Positions 55,539 through 64,000 of a stretch of DNA of 64,000 nucleotides are shown here, one piece after another; position 1 is the stretch's first letter, and every line of letters begins with the position of its first letter. The stretch is from the NCBI GenBank assembly GCA_021397845.1, contig CM038044.1, positions 59,061,851-59,125,850 of the forward strand. Reading direction: 5' to 3'. Made by a program: the position numbers and the translations under genes. Source of the DNA: Areca catechu (Eukaryota > Streptophyta > Magnoliopsida > Arecales > Arecaceae). Under the pieces are notes generated by a model. The model did no database searches, was not told the DNA's origin, and saw only the letters and a program-made list of their open reading frames with translations.

Positions 55539-56880
55539 ATGGGACCAAGGAAGTAGCTTGCCTATAAAAGGAAACTGAGTTAGGGTTTAGTAGAAAGAAG
55601 GACTAAGGCCAGGAATGACAGTAGTCAGCAGACAGAGAGAGCAGCACCTCCTCCTTCACCTTCAGCTGACAGGGTATTAGGGAAGATGATTACTGCCAGT
55701 CATTGAGTGGACTTGTGTTTCTTTGACCATCAAGGCTTCAGACTAGGACAGGTTCTCGAGTCAGCAAGGTTGATCTCCTTCTGTACTATGAAGGAGAAGT
55801 TCTACCCATATTTGATTCGTGGGTTTTATGGGAGCTTGGACTACAGCAGGTTATTATGGAGTGCCATAATCAGAGGTATTCATATTCTAGTTTCTGAGGA
55901 GATCCTTAGCAGAGTCTGGGAGATTCCCCATCGTGGGATCATTGCCTCATGTATAGAGGACCGAGAGGAGGCCTTCAGATGCATTCTTAAGTGTGAGGAC
56001 ACTTGCGGTGTGGCCACAGTCACTGTGAACTAGCTTTCAGTTGAGATGCACCTCCTGCATCATTTCATTGCTCGGATTTTGCTATCGAAGATGGAGATAT
56101 TTGATTTTATTACTGAGAGGGAGCTGATGATGATGTTGTGCCTGACACAGAAGACTGCTCTTGATCTTCCTGCTCTGATGCTGGCACAGATGAGAGAGCT
56201 GTGACCCAGTGACGACAATGTCTACCATATGGGATGGGACTGACTTGTCTGTTTAGAGCTTACGATGTACCTTTGGAGAGGGAGGCCTCCAAAGATATTC
56301 TACACACAGACGTGTACGACGAGCGCTCTCTTCACTACATGGGATACAAGAGAATGGCAGAGAGATAGGTGTGTCGAGAGTTTGGCCAATATATAGATGA
56401 CGAGGATGAGATTAGAGAGGCAGAGGCAGGGCCATCTAGGCCTTCTGATACACCTCCTAGACTGGCACCAGCAGCAGTGACTAAGCTAGAGCCTGTCACA
56501 CCTGCACCAGCTACTTCACCTTCTGCTGCTCCTCCTTCTGCTACATGTACATCCTTTGAGGAGCTTGTTAGGCAGGAGTTCTCAGAGGTATGGAGTTAGA
56601 TTATGGGTTTGGTTGTTAGGTCTACCTAGTTGAGGTTTAAGGTTGAGAGTTTGAGAGCTCATAATGACTCTCAGCTCTCAAGTATTCGCGAGACCATGGA
56701 GGTTGGTTTTACGGAGATCAGAGATTTACTGAGATAACTTTTACCTCCAGTAGCACCTTAAGATCCACCTCCTCCTCCACTGGCAGATGATGATGATGAC
56801 CATCCTAATGGACATGATGACACTCATGGTGGTGGTGATAGTGAAAGTAAAGCAGATGTTGCAAGTGCCTACACTAACCA
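55539..56880 (+). pseudogene. sirevirus env-like third ORF
   Basis: Starts at ATG 55539 (MGPRK, then TAG) and stays in that frame to about 56230 with five or more stops. It reads FFDHQGFRLGQVLESARLI, KEKFYPYLIRGFYGSLDYSR, IIRGIHILVSEEILSRVW, then MHLLHHFIARILLSKMEIFD and FITERELMMMLCL. A frame change near 56235 continues with FRAYDVPLEREASKDILHTD, MGYKRMAER and a Pro/Ala/Thr-rich tail (56420-56560), then an Asp/His/Gly-rich end. This is the arrangement of the env-like or putative plant transposon-type ORF downstream of sirevirus pol. Similarity to retroviral Env is not implied; its role in the family is unknown. I see no signal peptide or clear membrane helix. Confidence 0.75.
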
Positions 56881-59750
56881 TGCAACAGTACAGGGAGCAG
56901 TTATGTATTTTAAAATATTTTTAAAATAACAGCGGAAAAACCTTCTCTGTATAGGATCTAATATATACAAGATGCATGTATAAGGAAAAGATGGCATAAA
57001 GAGGACATGTAATATTTATAAACAACTTTATAAAACCATATCTATATATGCATGAAAAATAAAATCAGAAATCATACCTTATTCCCGCCTGGAATAACTC
57101 TGGGATAATGCTGGAATTGCTGGGATAACTAGAATAAAGTTATTCCAGTCTTCTTCTTATTCCAGCAGCCTTTGGAACATTGATTTTTTCATTGCTTCAA
57201 CAGCAACAAATCCCAAACCAACGTAGCAAATCTTTGGTCTCTTCTTCACCAACGGCAAGGGAACCTTTTGATTGAAGTTCCTTCAATGGAGAGTGTTGCC
57301 GCGCTCACCCCTGGACCGGGCTCTACTCGCTGTGCTGGAAAGCTCCTCGACCGGCCAACCTGCAAAAGGTCCCCTGGGCGCCAGAAGTGTTTCGGTGGGG
57401 GACACTCTGATGCTTAAGTTAGTAGGGGTTTTGGAGCAACAGAGTAGAGAGAGGCAAAGAAGGAACGGAGAATGGAGAGGAAAGAGTTTTCTTACCCCAG
57501 TGGAGGTCCCCTGGATCCTTTTTATGGGCATGGGATATTGCCAAAATTTGTTAGAGGACAAAGATGAAGTCCCTGATTTGCCCCTCAGAGGATCGAAGTA
57601 ATGGCTAGGTGGCACAAAGTCATGGCCACGCTGAAGAATCCGTTGTAATAGAATTCCGGTACCAGTTGGAGAAAATCTTCTGAAACCTTCAAGCGCTCCC
57701 CCAAACGTGGAGCAAGTTGTTCAGCCTCTGGTTGGTCAGTGTCTGGTTGGTCAGCCTCTGGTCGGTCGGCCTCTAGGTGGGTCCTAGAGTAATCAGCCCA
57801 ATAATCAATCGGCTCATTGGACCTTCTGTGGGGAACAGGCCCGGACCTCCAGAAGAGCCGATCGGTGGGAACTTTGACCAGTACCAAGCGGCTGAACGCT
57901 TCGTCCGATCCAACCCAGGCCGGTCAGTTGGATATAACATAGAGGCTTTGGATCGTTCATCCAACATTGAGAAAGTCCCTTAGTTGTAGAATTTTAAGCA
58001 AGCCTGCAACCAAAACAGAGCAAGGAAAAACACAATAGCAATGGAGGTTCCAAAGGCTCTCAGGTGCTCATGGGTACACCCTCTAGAGGGGGGACATGCC
58101 TAGGGTTCATCTGATCTGTCTCTCACATGATGCTAGTCACCGGAAGACCATGAAATGGTGGGAGGAAGGATGACAAACAGAGCACTCTGTTCTGAATTTT
58201 GTTTTCTCCAAAACAACGTTTCTTCCTTCCAATGAGCACAAGCAAGAGCAGGGAATCAAGGGACTATTTCACTCCCAATCTCTTACTTAAATAGTAGCCC
58301 CAAAATCCCAGTGGAAAGAAAGGTAGGATCTCTTAATGGGAAGAAGACTCTTCAACATTTTTCAACCACTTTCTTTTACAACGCCTAGAATTTATGACGT
58401 GAACAATGAAACTGGTGTTTTTGGGGAGGTGAGAAGACTAGTTGGGAATATGTTTGGCCACCATAAAAGAGAATGAATCAAATTTGTTTTTCAATGAAGC
58501 AATGAAGGCCAATACGTGGTGATTTAATTTAGCCAAAACCAGCGGAAGGAGGAGAGGAAAAAATGCTTTGAATACCCTGTTGGCCCAAGCCACAATTACC
58601 GTGTAGATGGGTCCAATCCGGTCGCAACCGGTTCAAAAAATCCCAAACCAGTTCTAAACCGGTTCACAACACTATTAGATCAAAATCTAATATATAAATG
58701 GCTTGGTCAAGTCCTGGTAACCCAGAAATAATTTCCAGTGGACCCGAACAAAAACTGATTGACCCAAAACCGGGTCAATCCAAAGAGTGCTCAATCAAAC
58801 CGTTACTGAAATGATTCCTCATCATAAATCGGTACCTGGATCAGGGAGAGATCCTCTATGGCGTGTGACCTCATAGGTTTGAACATAGGTGGTAGCACTG
58901 GAACAATTCCAGTACCAGCACAAGATACCATCTAGCAATGGGTCCCGGCATCTGGATAGGTCGAAGATGCGAGAGCAATCAATAGAACCTTTGGCATACG
59001 GTTACCATATAATTCATCCCTTTGACCTCCAATGCTCAAGATGACTTAGGGTTAGACTGCCAACCCTTGCTGAGTCAATCCATAACATGTCTCAACCTCG
59101 CAAGTCTAGTGACTCCTTACTAGGACTACCCCGGTCGAGGATTTGCTAAATTGAGACACTGCGAGACATTCAATCCAAACTATTTGGACAGGTCAATTCC
59201 ATCTTGATCTACCCTACGCCACAAGTACTTGCCTGTACCCAGAAATCTTCTGTCACCGGATTAGAAATCCGGGTAGTCTAGCACCAAAGCACAGGGAGTT
59301 GCTTGCAAGCTACCATGATGACCTCAGGTCGGAGGGACACATATTCCCATATCCAATCGTGAGTATCCCTTTGGCAAAAAGGGGCTACACGGAGTCACGT
59401 TCAATGAGATATCATATATCCCACTTGCATATCACATCAGTATCACCACACTCCTTTGGTCAAGAGGACAACCAAACGATGTGATCCACAACAACATATA
59501 CTTGATACATTGCCGTCCAGTATATTGTATTTTGGTTGTGAACCTAGTTTAAGGACCACTCAATATATCCTTTCTATATCGAAGTCAACGTTGTCCTAAG
59601 GACTTCATCACATGAAAATAGTTCATTAAAGGGAAATGTAAGAATGTGATGAGCTGCCAAAATAATATTTATTAATTCATACAAAGAGTACAATACTCAG
59701 ATCAACCGCCTACAACCTAGACGATTGGCTTTGGGACACAATTTCCAACA
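56881..59750 (-). repeat. 3' LTR of minus-strand copia element (about 2.9 kb)
   Basis: The right edge is firm: the minus strand begins TGTTGGAAATTGTGTCCC just after the element's purine tract. The left edge is by alignment with the solo LTR at 45093 (an ATTTTAAAA...TAAAATAA segment 26 bp inside) and could be up to 40 bp further left. It is about 900 bp longer than its relative because of a GC-richer block (57270-57980). Open frames of about 110 codons on both strands there are likely chance. Confidence 0.78.
57717..57781. repeat. 15-bp tandem repeat, four copies
   Basis: CAGCCTCTGGTTGGT-type units at a strict 15-bp spacing, with the last copy diverged. It lies inside the extra block of the copia LTR and keeps the frame of a minus-strand open stretch (ADRPEADQPDTDQPEAEQ), which is otherwise featureless. 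Confidence 0.85.
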
Positions 59751-59760
59751 ACTCTCACTT

Positions 59761-60304
59761 GTACTAAAGCCAATCAGAACAATATCTAATACCCATTTTC
59801 CTTTTACAAAAGTCGAACTATTTTATTCTAACAGCTTTAGTAAAAATATCGGCCAGATTTTCCTTTCCATCAATCTTCATATGATTGATGTCGCCTCATT
59901 CTACGATCTCTTGTACGAGGTGGTAGCACTGTAGAATATGCATGGTGCAATGATGAGCTTTCGGCTCCTTAGCTTGAGCAATGGCTCCAATACTGTCACA
60001 GTACACTAGAACAGAACCATCTAGGGAAGATGCCACCCCTAGCTCTCCAAGGAACTTCTGCAACCACATAGCTTCCTTCGCTGCATTAGATGCTGCAAGG
60101 TATTCTGCCTCACATACCGAGTCTGGAACAATCGCTTACTTGGAACTTTTCCAGCATACTGTTCCTCCATTCAGAGTAAATACAAACCTCGACACACTCT
60201 TGCTATCATCTCTGTCTGACTGGAAACTGAAGTCAGTATATCCCACAAGTTTCAAGTCAGATTCTCCATAAATTAGCCATTTGTCTTTAGCATTCTCGAA
60301 TACT
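59761..60304 (-). pseudogene. copia RNase H, degenerate
   Basis: Minus-strand reading gives KSVSRFVFTLNGGTV and EAEYLAASNAAKEAMWLQKF, then YCDSIGAIAQAKEPKAHH and ENLADIFTKAV near the end. It matches RNase H of the complete copia element (SVSGYVFTLNGGAV, EAEYIAVSEAAKEAVW, IADPFTKAL). The frame changes against RT near 60305, with several stops. Confidence 0.8.
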
Positions 60305-61045
60305 TCAGGATGTACTTAACCACCTTCCAATGTGCCTCACCGGGTCAGACTGGTATCTGCTCACTACTCCTAGTGAGCATGCCATGTCTGGTCTAGTACA
60401 TGTCATAGCATACATGATAGAGCCTACTACAGAAGCATAAGGAACTCTACTCATGTGCTCTCTTTCCTCAGGAGTTATCTCACAATCCTTCCTGGAAAGA
60501 GTAATTCCAGAACCTATCGGAAGATAGCCTTTCTTAAAATTTTTCATGCTGAACCGTTTCAACACGGTATCAATGTACATAGACTGGGACAATCCTAGAA
60601 TCCTCTTAGATCTACCTCTATAGATCTTCATGCCCAGTATGTAAGAAGCTTCACCCAAGTCCTTCGTGGAGAACTGAGATGATAACCAGACCTTTATTCC
60701 TTGTAATGCTGCGACGTCATTCCTGATTAAGAGAATGTCATCAACGTATAGTACCTGGAATATAACCACAGAACCATTAACCCACTTATAGATGCACGAT
60801 TCTTCTCCATTCCTAACGAAGCCATACGATTTGATACACCTATCAAACCATAAATTCCAACTTCGAGATGCTTGCTTGAGTCCATAAATGGATTTCTGCA
60901 ACTTGCATACTTTTGACTCATCTGAGGATGTGAACCTTTCAGGCTGTATCATATACACCTCCTCTTCCAGCTCCCCATTTAGGAAAGCGGTTCGGATATC
61001 CATCTGCCATATCTCACAATCAAAATATGCTGCTAAAGAAAGCAT
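60305..61045 (-). pseudogene. copia reverse transcriptase, long open fragment (246 aa)
   Basis: The longest surviving open stretch of this element. It reads IWQMDIRTAFLNGELEEEVYM, SIYGLKQASRSWNLWFDR, an intact catalytic YVDD in QVLYVDDILLI, DLGEASYILGMKIYRGRSKR, and PYASVVGSIMYAMTCTRPDM. It is the only RT besides that of the complete copia with an unaltered YVDD. The N-terminal fingers lie at 61046-61210 behind frame changes (KWIIKRKRGVDGKVETYKS). Confidence 0.9.
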
Positions 61046-61210
61046 GTCTGAATGGACTTGAGCTTTGCCACAAGGGAGAAAGTCTCATCATAATCGATAC
61101 CATATCATTGACGATACCCCTTGGCAACCAGATGGGATTTATAGGTCTCCACCTTCCCATCTACGCCCCTTTTCCTCTTGATGATCCACTTGCACCCGAT
61201 GGATTTTATC

Positions 61211-62758
61211 CCTTCAGGTGGATCAACCAATGTCCATACATTGTTGATCTCCATGGACTCCATTTTGGATCGCATGACTCCAAGCCATGCCTCAGAGTCA
61301 GATCTCTAAAGAGCATCCATATAGGTGATCGGATCCTCATTGTTCTCGTCGAGCTCAATGGGATCGCTATCCCTGACCAAGAAACCATAGTATCTGTCCA
61401 GCTGACGTGGTACTCTACCGAATCTTCTAATAATGGGTTCTGGGTGTGATCCAATCATAGCCAGTTCTATGATGTCCTTAGAGTGTGCAAGTTCTTCTAC
61501 TGGCTGAACTTCACCAAGTTCAATCTTGGAGGCTACAGTCCCTTCTCCAAGGAACTCCTATTCCAAAAAGATAGTCCTAAGAGTGACGAACACTTTCTGT
61601 TCATCCTCCAAGTAGAAGAAATATCCTTTGATTTCCTTAGGGTAACCAATAAACAGGCACCAATCAGACCTAGGACCAAGTTTATCTGAGTCTAAATGAT
61701 TTACATAAGCTGGACAACCCTAGACCCGAAGGTGTGAGATTGAGGGCTTATGTCCAGTCCACATCTCATATGGAGTAGAGACAACAGACTTACTCGAAAC
61801 ATTATTTAACAAGTGACAAGCTATCTCAAGACCATATCCCCGAAAGGAAAGCAGTAGAGTTGCAAAGCCCATCATGGATTGAACCATGTTCGACAAGGTT
61901 CGATTCCTCCTTTCGGACACACCATTCAACTGTGGTTTCCTGGAGGAGTCCACTGAGAGAGAATTCCATTCTACTCAAGGTATGTCAAAAACTCACCAGA
62001 TAGGTATTCACCGTCTCGATTAGATCGAAGGTTTTAATACTTTTTCCAATTTATTTCTCTACTTCATTACAATATCGTTTGAACATTTCAAACAACTCAG
62101 ATTTATGTCTCATTAAAAAGACATAATCGAACCTCAAAAAGTCATCTGTAAATATAATGAAATATCTATATCCACCTTTGGCACTAACTATCATGGATCC
62201 TTATACATCAGTATGTATGAGACTTAGAAGTTCTGTAGCTCGTTCACCTTTTCCAGTGAAAGGTGACTTGGTCATATTACCAATTAAACAGAATTCACAA
62301 GTAGGCAGTGATTCAGAATCACTGACCTTGAGGAGACCATCTCCTCTCAACTTGTTTATCCTATTTTGGTTAACATGACCTAGCCTACAGTGCCAAAAAT
62401 ATAGATCGCTGATATTTTCTAACCTTGGGTGTTTGCCAGATGTGTACATTACACTAACAGGCCATGACAGTGCATAAATGCCATTATTTAACTTAGCTTT
62501 CATTATCATAGAGTTATTCAAAATAACCTGGCAAATATCTCCTTTTATTGATAGTTCATAACCATAATTGGCCAAAAGGCCTACAGAGATAATGCACATA
62601 ATGAAACTAGGATAGAAATGGTAGTCGACTAACTCGACAGCACAGGACTCAAAGACAAGTCTCAGAACTCTGATTGCCAGTACTGGAACACGATTTCCAT
62701 TCCCGATGCTCAGAAAATGTTCCCCATCCTTGAATCTCTTGCTAACTTGTAGTCCCTA
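61211..62758 (-). pseudogene. copia integrase and upstream protease part, degenerate
   Basis: 61720-61953 gives the integrase end, PQLNGVSERRNRTLSNMVQS and STPYEMWTGHKPSISHLRV. 62201-62599 gives WHCRLGHVNQNRINKLRGDG and PTCEFCLIGNMTKSPFTGKG, ending LLSLIHTDV at the first catalytic Asp. 62600-62758 gives the sequence before the GAG-pre-integrase domain. The core between (61954-62200) has stops; 61211-61719 is the variable integrase tail and linker. Order and motifs match residues 380-700 of the complete copia ORF. Confidence 0.85.
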
Positions 62759-63340
62759 TAACGAATTACAAACATGAATAGGACTACTAAATTGAGAAGT
62801 CACCGAAGATTAAGGTGTCCTTTTTTATTTTATTTTATTTTTTTTCTATGATGGTGGCGAAGGAAAAATAGAGATCGAGGGTAGGAAAATTGGACACTCT
62901 ACGGACTAGTGACTTACATTCACGGAAAGACATCTCACCTCTAGGGTATCTCACCCAGCCTACTATATGTAGCCTAGGGCATCCCACCCATCTCACTACA
63001 TGCGGAGCCTAGGGCATCCCACCCAAATTGCTACCTAGGGCCGTAAAAGAAAATCCCTAAGACCATAGAAGGGACTCGATAGGGAAGGGGATAACTAGGG
63101 TCTCACACTCCTCGATGCCTAAAAGCGAAGAAATAGGGTCTCTCACCCCTCAACACTTGAAATCGAAGGACTAGGGTCTTTCACCCCTTAATGCCCGAAG
63201 GTGAAGAAAAGACGGGCCTCTCACCCTCCACATACAGGGTGAACAAAAAGAATCACTCTTTTCTAAAAACTCTTTATTGACCAAACTATTATTTTACATA
63301 GGACTGAGGATAGTCATGAGGAAAAAGAAGGAAAGGATAG
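62759..63340. repeat. repeat-rich fragment, possible gypsy LTR piece
   Basis: It replaces the rest of the minus-strand copia. It has AGGACTACTAAATTGAGAAG (62780), which echoes AAACTAAATTGAGAAATGAC in the LTR at 40075, and 'CTCCTCGATGCC' phrases like those near 17263. Two short arrays fill its centre: about 36-bp units of CCTAGGGCATCCCACCC (62935-63040) and about 38-40-bp units of TAGGGTCTCTCACCCCTC (63094-63228). Edges are undefined. Confidence 0.5.
62935..63228. repeat. two short tandem arrays (36-bp and 38-40-bp units)
   Basis: Three CCTAGGG(T/C)ATC(T/C)CACCC units at about 62940, 62973 and 63008, and four AGGGTCT(C/T)(A/T)CACNCCTC-type units at about 63096, 63134, 63172 and 63214. Both share a CTAGGG...CACCC core, so one array may derive from the other. 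Confidence 0.75.
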
Positions 63341-64000
63341 TCATTAGGATTAGCAAGATAAAAATAACCCCTTCTACTTATACTAAAAATATATTGCTAG
63401 TAAACAAATTGAAGCATAATCTATTGAGCATTAGTTAATTGTATGATAAAGGCTTCAAAGTTCTATTTGAATCTTCAATGTGCATTAAGTTTGTTTGTCA
63501 TAGACTTGGAAATATTTATATAATAGACTTGAATGATCTAGCTATGTCAAGTAGTACAAGTCTAATAGCTCTGAATGCTAAAACCAAGGAATCTAGTTTA
63601 CTTTGGCATTGAAGATTGGGTCATGCTAGCATGCATACTTTAGCAAAATTAATTTTCAAAGACTTAGTTAGAGGTTTATTAAAATTTAAAGTTGATTTTG
63701 ATCATGTTTTTGATGCATGTCAATATGGTAAAAAAACTAGGGAGAATTTTAAATCTAAAAGTATTATTTCAGCATCAAGACCCTTAACTACTACAAATAG
63801 ACTTATTCAACTAGGACCACAAACCTAGGAGGTATGAAATATGGACTTGTGATAGTAAATAATTTTTCATGATTCACTTGGGTTTTGTTTTTAGTACACA
63901 AAGATGAAGCTTTCAAAGTTCTTCAAAAATTTTACAAAAAGGTTTCAAATTAGAAAAATCTTTCAATTATCTCAATTAAAAGTATGATTGGTACTGAATT
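63341..64000 (+). pseudogene. SIRE-type pol fragment, plus strand, right end outside
   Basis: Plus-strand translation gives KHNLLSIS and KGFKVLFESSMCIKFVCH, then WH*RLGHASMHTLAKLIFKDL and VFDACQYGKKTRENFKSKSI, the GAG-pre-integrase zinc region, and the start of the integrase core (GGMKYGLVIVNNFS near 63830; relatives have VVDDFS, so Asp-Asp reads Asn-Asn). It is a second copy of the sirevirus type, diverged from 51900-52450. Stops and frame changes are present; it continues past the window. Confidence 0.82.

Larger units (their letters stand above)
48481..56880 (+). mobile_element. SIRE/Maximus-type copia element with env-like ORF, right end missing
   Basis: 5' LTR 48481-49948, PBS, gag with two zinc knuckles, protease, integrase, RT, RNase H, a spacer and a third ORF of the sirevirus env-like type. 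The 3' LTR is not seen; the sequence passes into an opposite-strand copia LTR near 56880. Gag with UBN2-like phrases and a ...CAACCCCCTCTTGGACTC LTR end are typical of this genus. All reading frames are damaged. Left pentamer of the insertion is ATAGA (48476-48480). Confidence 0.9.
59751..62758 (-). mobile_element. minus-strand Ty1/copia internal region, Tork/Angela-like
   Basis: Minus-strand order, from right to left, is a late gag or protease fragment, integrase, RT, RNase H, polypurine tract and 3' LTR. It is closely related to the complete plus-strand element at 23989-33920 in RT and integrase, but its LTR belongs to the 45093 family. Coding starts abruptly at 62758, where a different repeat begins, so gag, PBS and 5' LTR are lost or displaced. 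Confidence 0.88.

Noticed and set aside
55292..55567. Hydrophobic 83-91-codon frames before the env-like ORF
   Set aside because: Hydrophobicity comes from the pyrimidine-rich DNA; two frames overlap and neither continues into the third ORF frame.
55539..56880. True viral envelope gene
   Set aside because: No signal peptide, cleavage site or transmembrane helix is visible; position and motifs match the sirevirus env-like ORF, whose function is unknown.
57272..57983. Open frames of 100-110 codons on both strands in the copia LTR
   Set aside because: They are mutually overlapping, carry no motif and include a 15-bp repeat; they lie between the TATA-side and end of an LTR.
61027..61449. 140-codon plus-strand frame
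   Set aside because: It is the antisense shadow of the copia RT start and integrase tail on the minus strand.
1..64000. Centromeric location suggested by CRM-like gypsy pol
   Set aside because: Clade assignment is by eye only, the arrays are short, and no centromeric satellite is recognisable.

Overview
This window is intergenic plant heterochromatin made almost entirely of LTR retrotransposons, most of them broken and nested in one another. Several features point to an angiosperm with a repeat-rich genome: tRNA-iMet-type primer-binding sites (TGGTATCAGAGC and variants), chromovirus-like Ty3/gypsy pol, Tork/Angela-like and SIRE/Maximus-like Ty1/copia pol, long LTRs, solo LTRs and a TRIM. I cannot name the species. 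I found no convincing host gene, tRNA, rRNA or CRISPR array.

Layout, left half. A minus-strand Ty3/gypsy element (1-6007) runs off the left edge; its 5' LTR (4738-6007) sits beside a plus-strand copia remnant (PBS at 6025, gag start at 6151) and a plus-strand LTR (about 6865-8180). A minus-strand copia LTR (9095-11403) is followed by an internally deleted plus-strand gypsy pol (11404-13460). Two more minus-strand gypsy LTRs lie at 14588-15400 and about 16780-18821. The second contains a complete 634-bp TRIM (17829-18462). A 5'-truncated plus-strand copia LTR (19420-21233) and a clean solo gypsy LTR (22346-23800, TSD ACCCC) follow.

Centre. A structurally complete Ty1/copia element (23989-33920, 9.9 kb, TSD AGTCC) has two nearly identical LTRs of about 2.43 kb, a 1.2-kb leader with four palindromic repeats, one 722-codon gag-protease-integrase ORF, and an in-frame RT-RNase H region reached through three premature stops. 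Right of it is an unassigned LTR-like block with three tandem arrays (34.5-37.0 kb).

Right half, a nest at least four levels deep. A minus-strand SIRE-type element (37.6-40.07 kb) was hit by a minus-strand gypsy element (40075-47748). That element carries a solo LTR in its gag (45093-47034, TSD CATTA) and is interrupted by a copia LTR (47749-48480). The copia LTR was itself hit by a plus-strand SIRE-type element with an env-like third ORF (48481-about 56880). A minus-strand copia element (about 56881-62758), a repeat-rich fragment and a further SIRE fragment reach the right edge.

Working together: no complete coding set is intact in any element. The 23989-33920 element is the most recent and nearest to functional. 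The others have lost catalytic or zinc-binding residues mostly through G-to-A or C-to-T changes, as expected for long-methylated DNA. The most unusual signals are non-coding: a CAAGTGTCGACACTTG palindrome shared by unrelated elements, phased AAGACAAG repeats downstream of the TATA box in one LTR family, duplicated CGCG palindromes in U3, and repeated TGTGTACACA palindromes in a retrotransposon leader.
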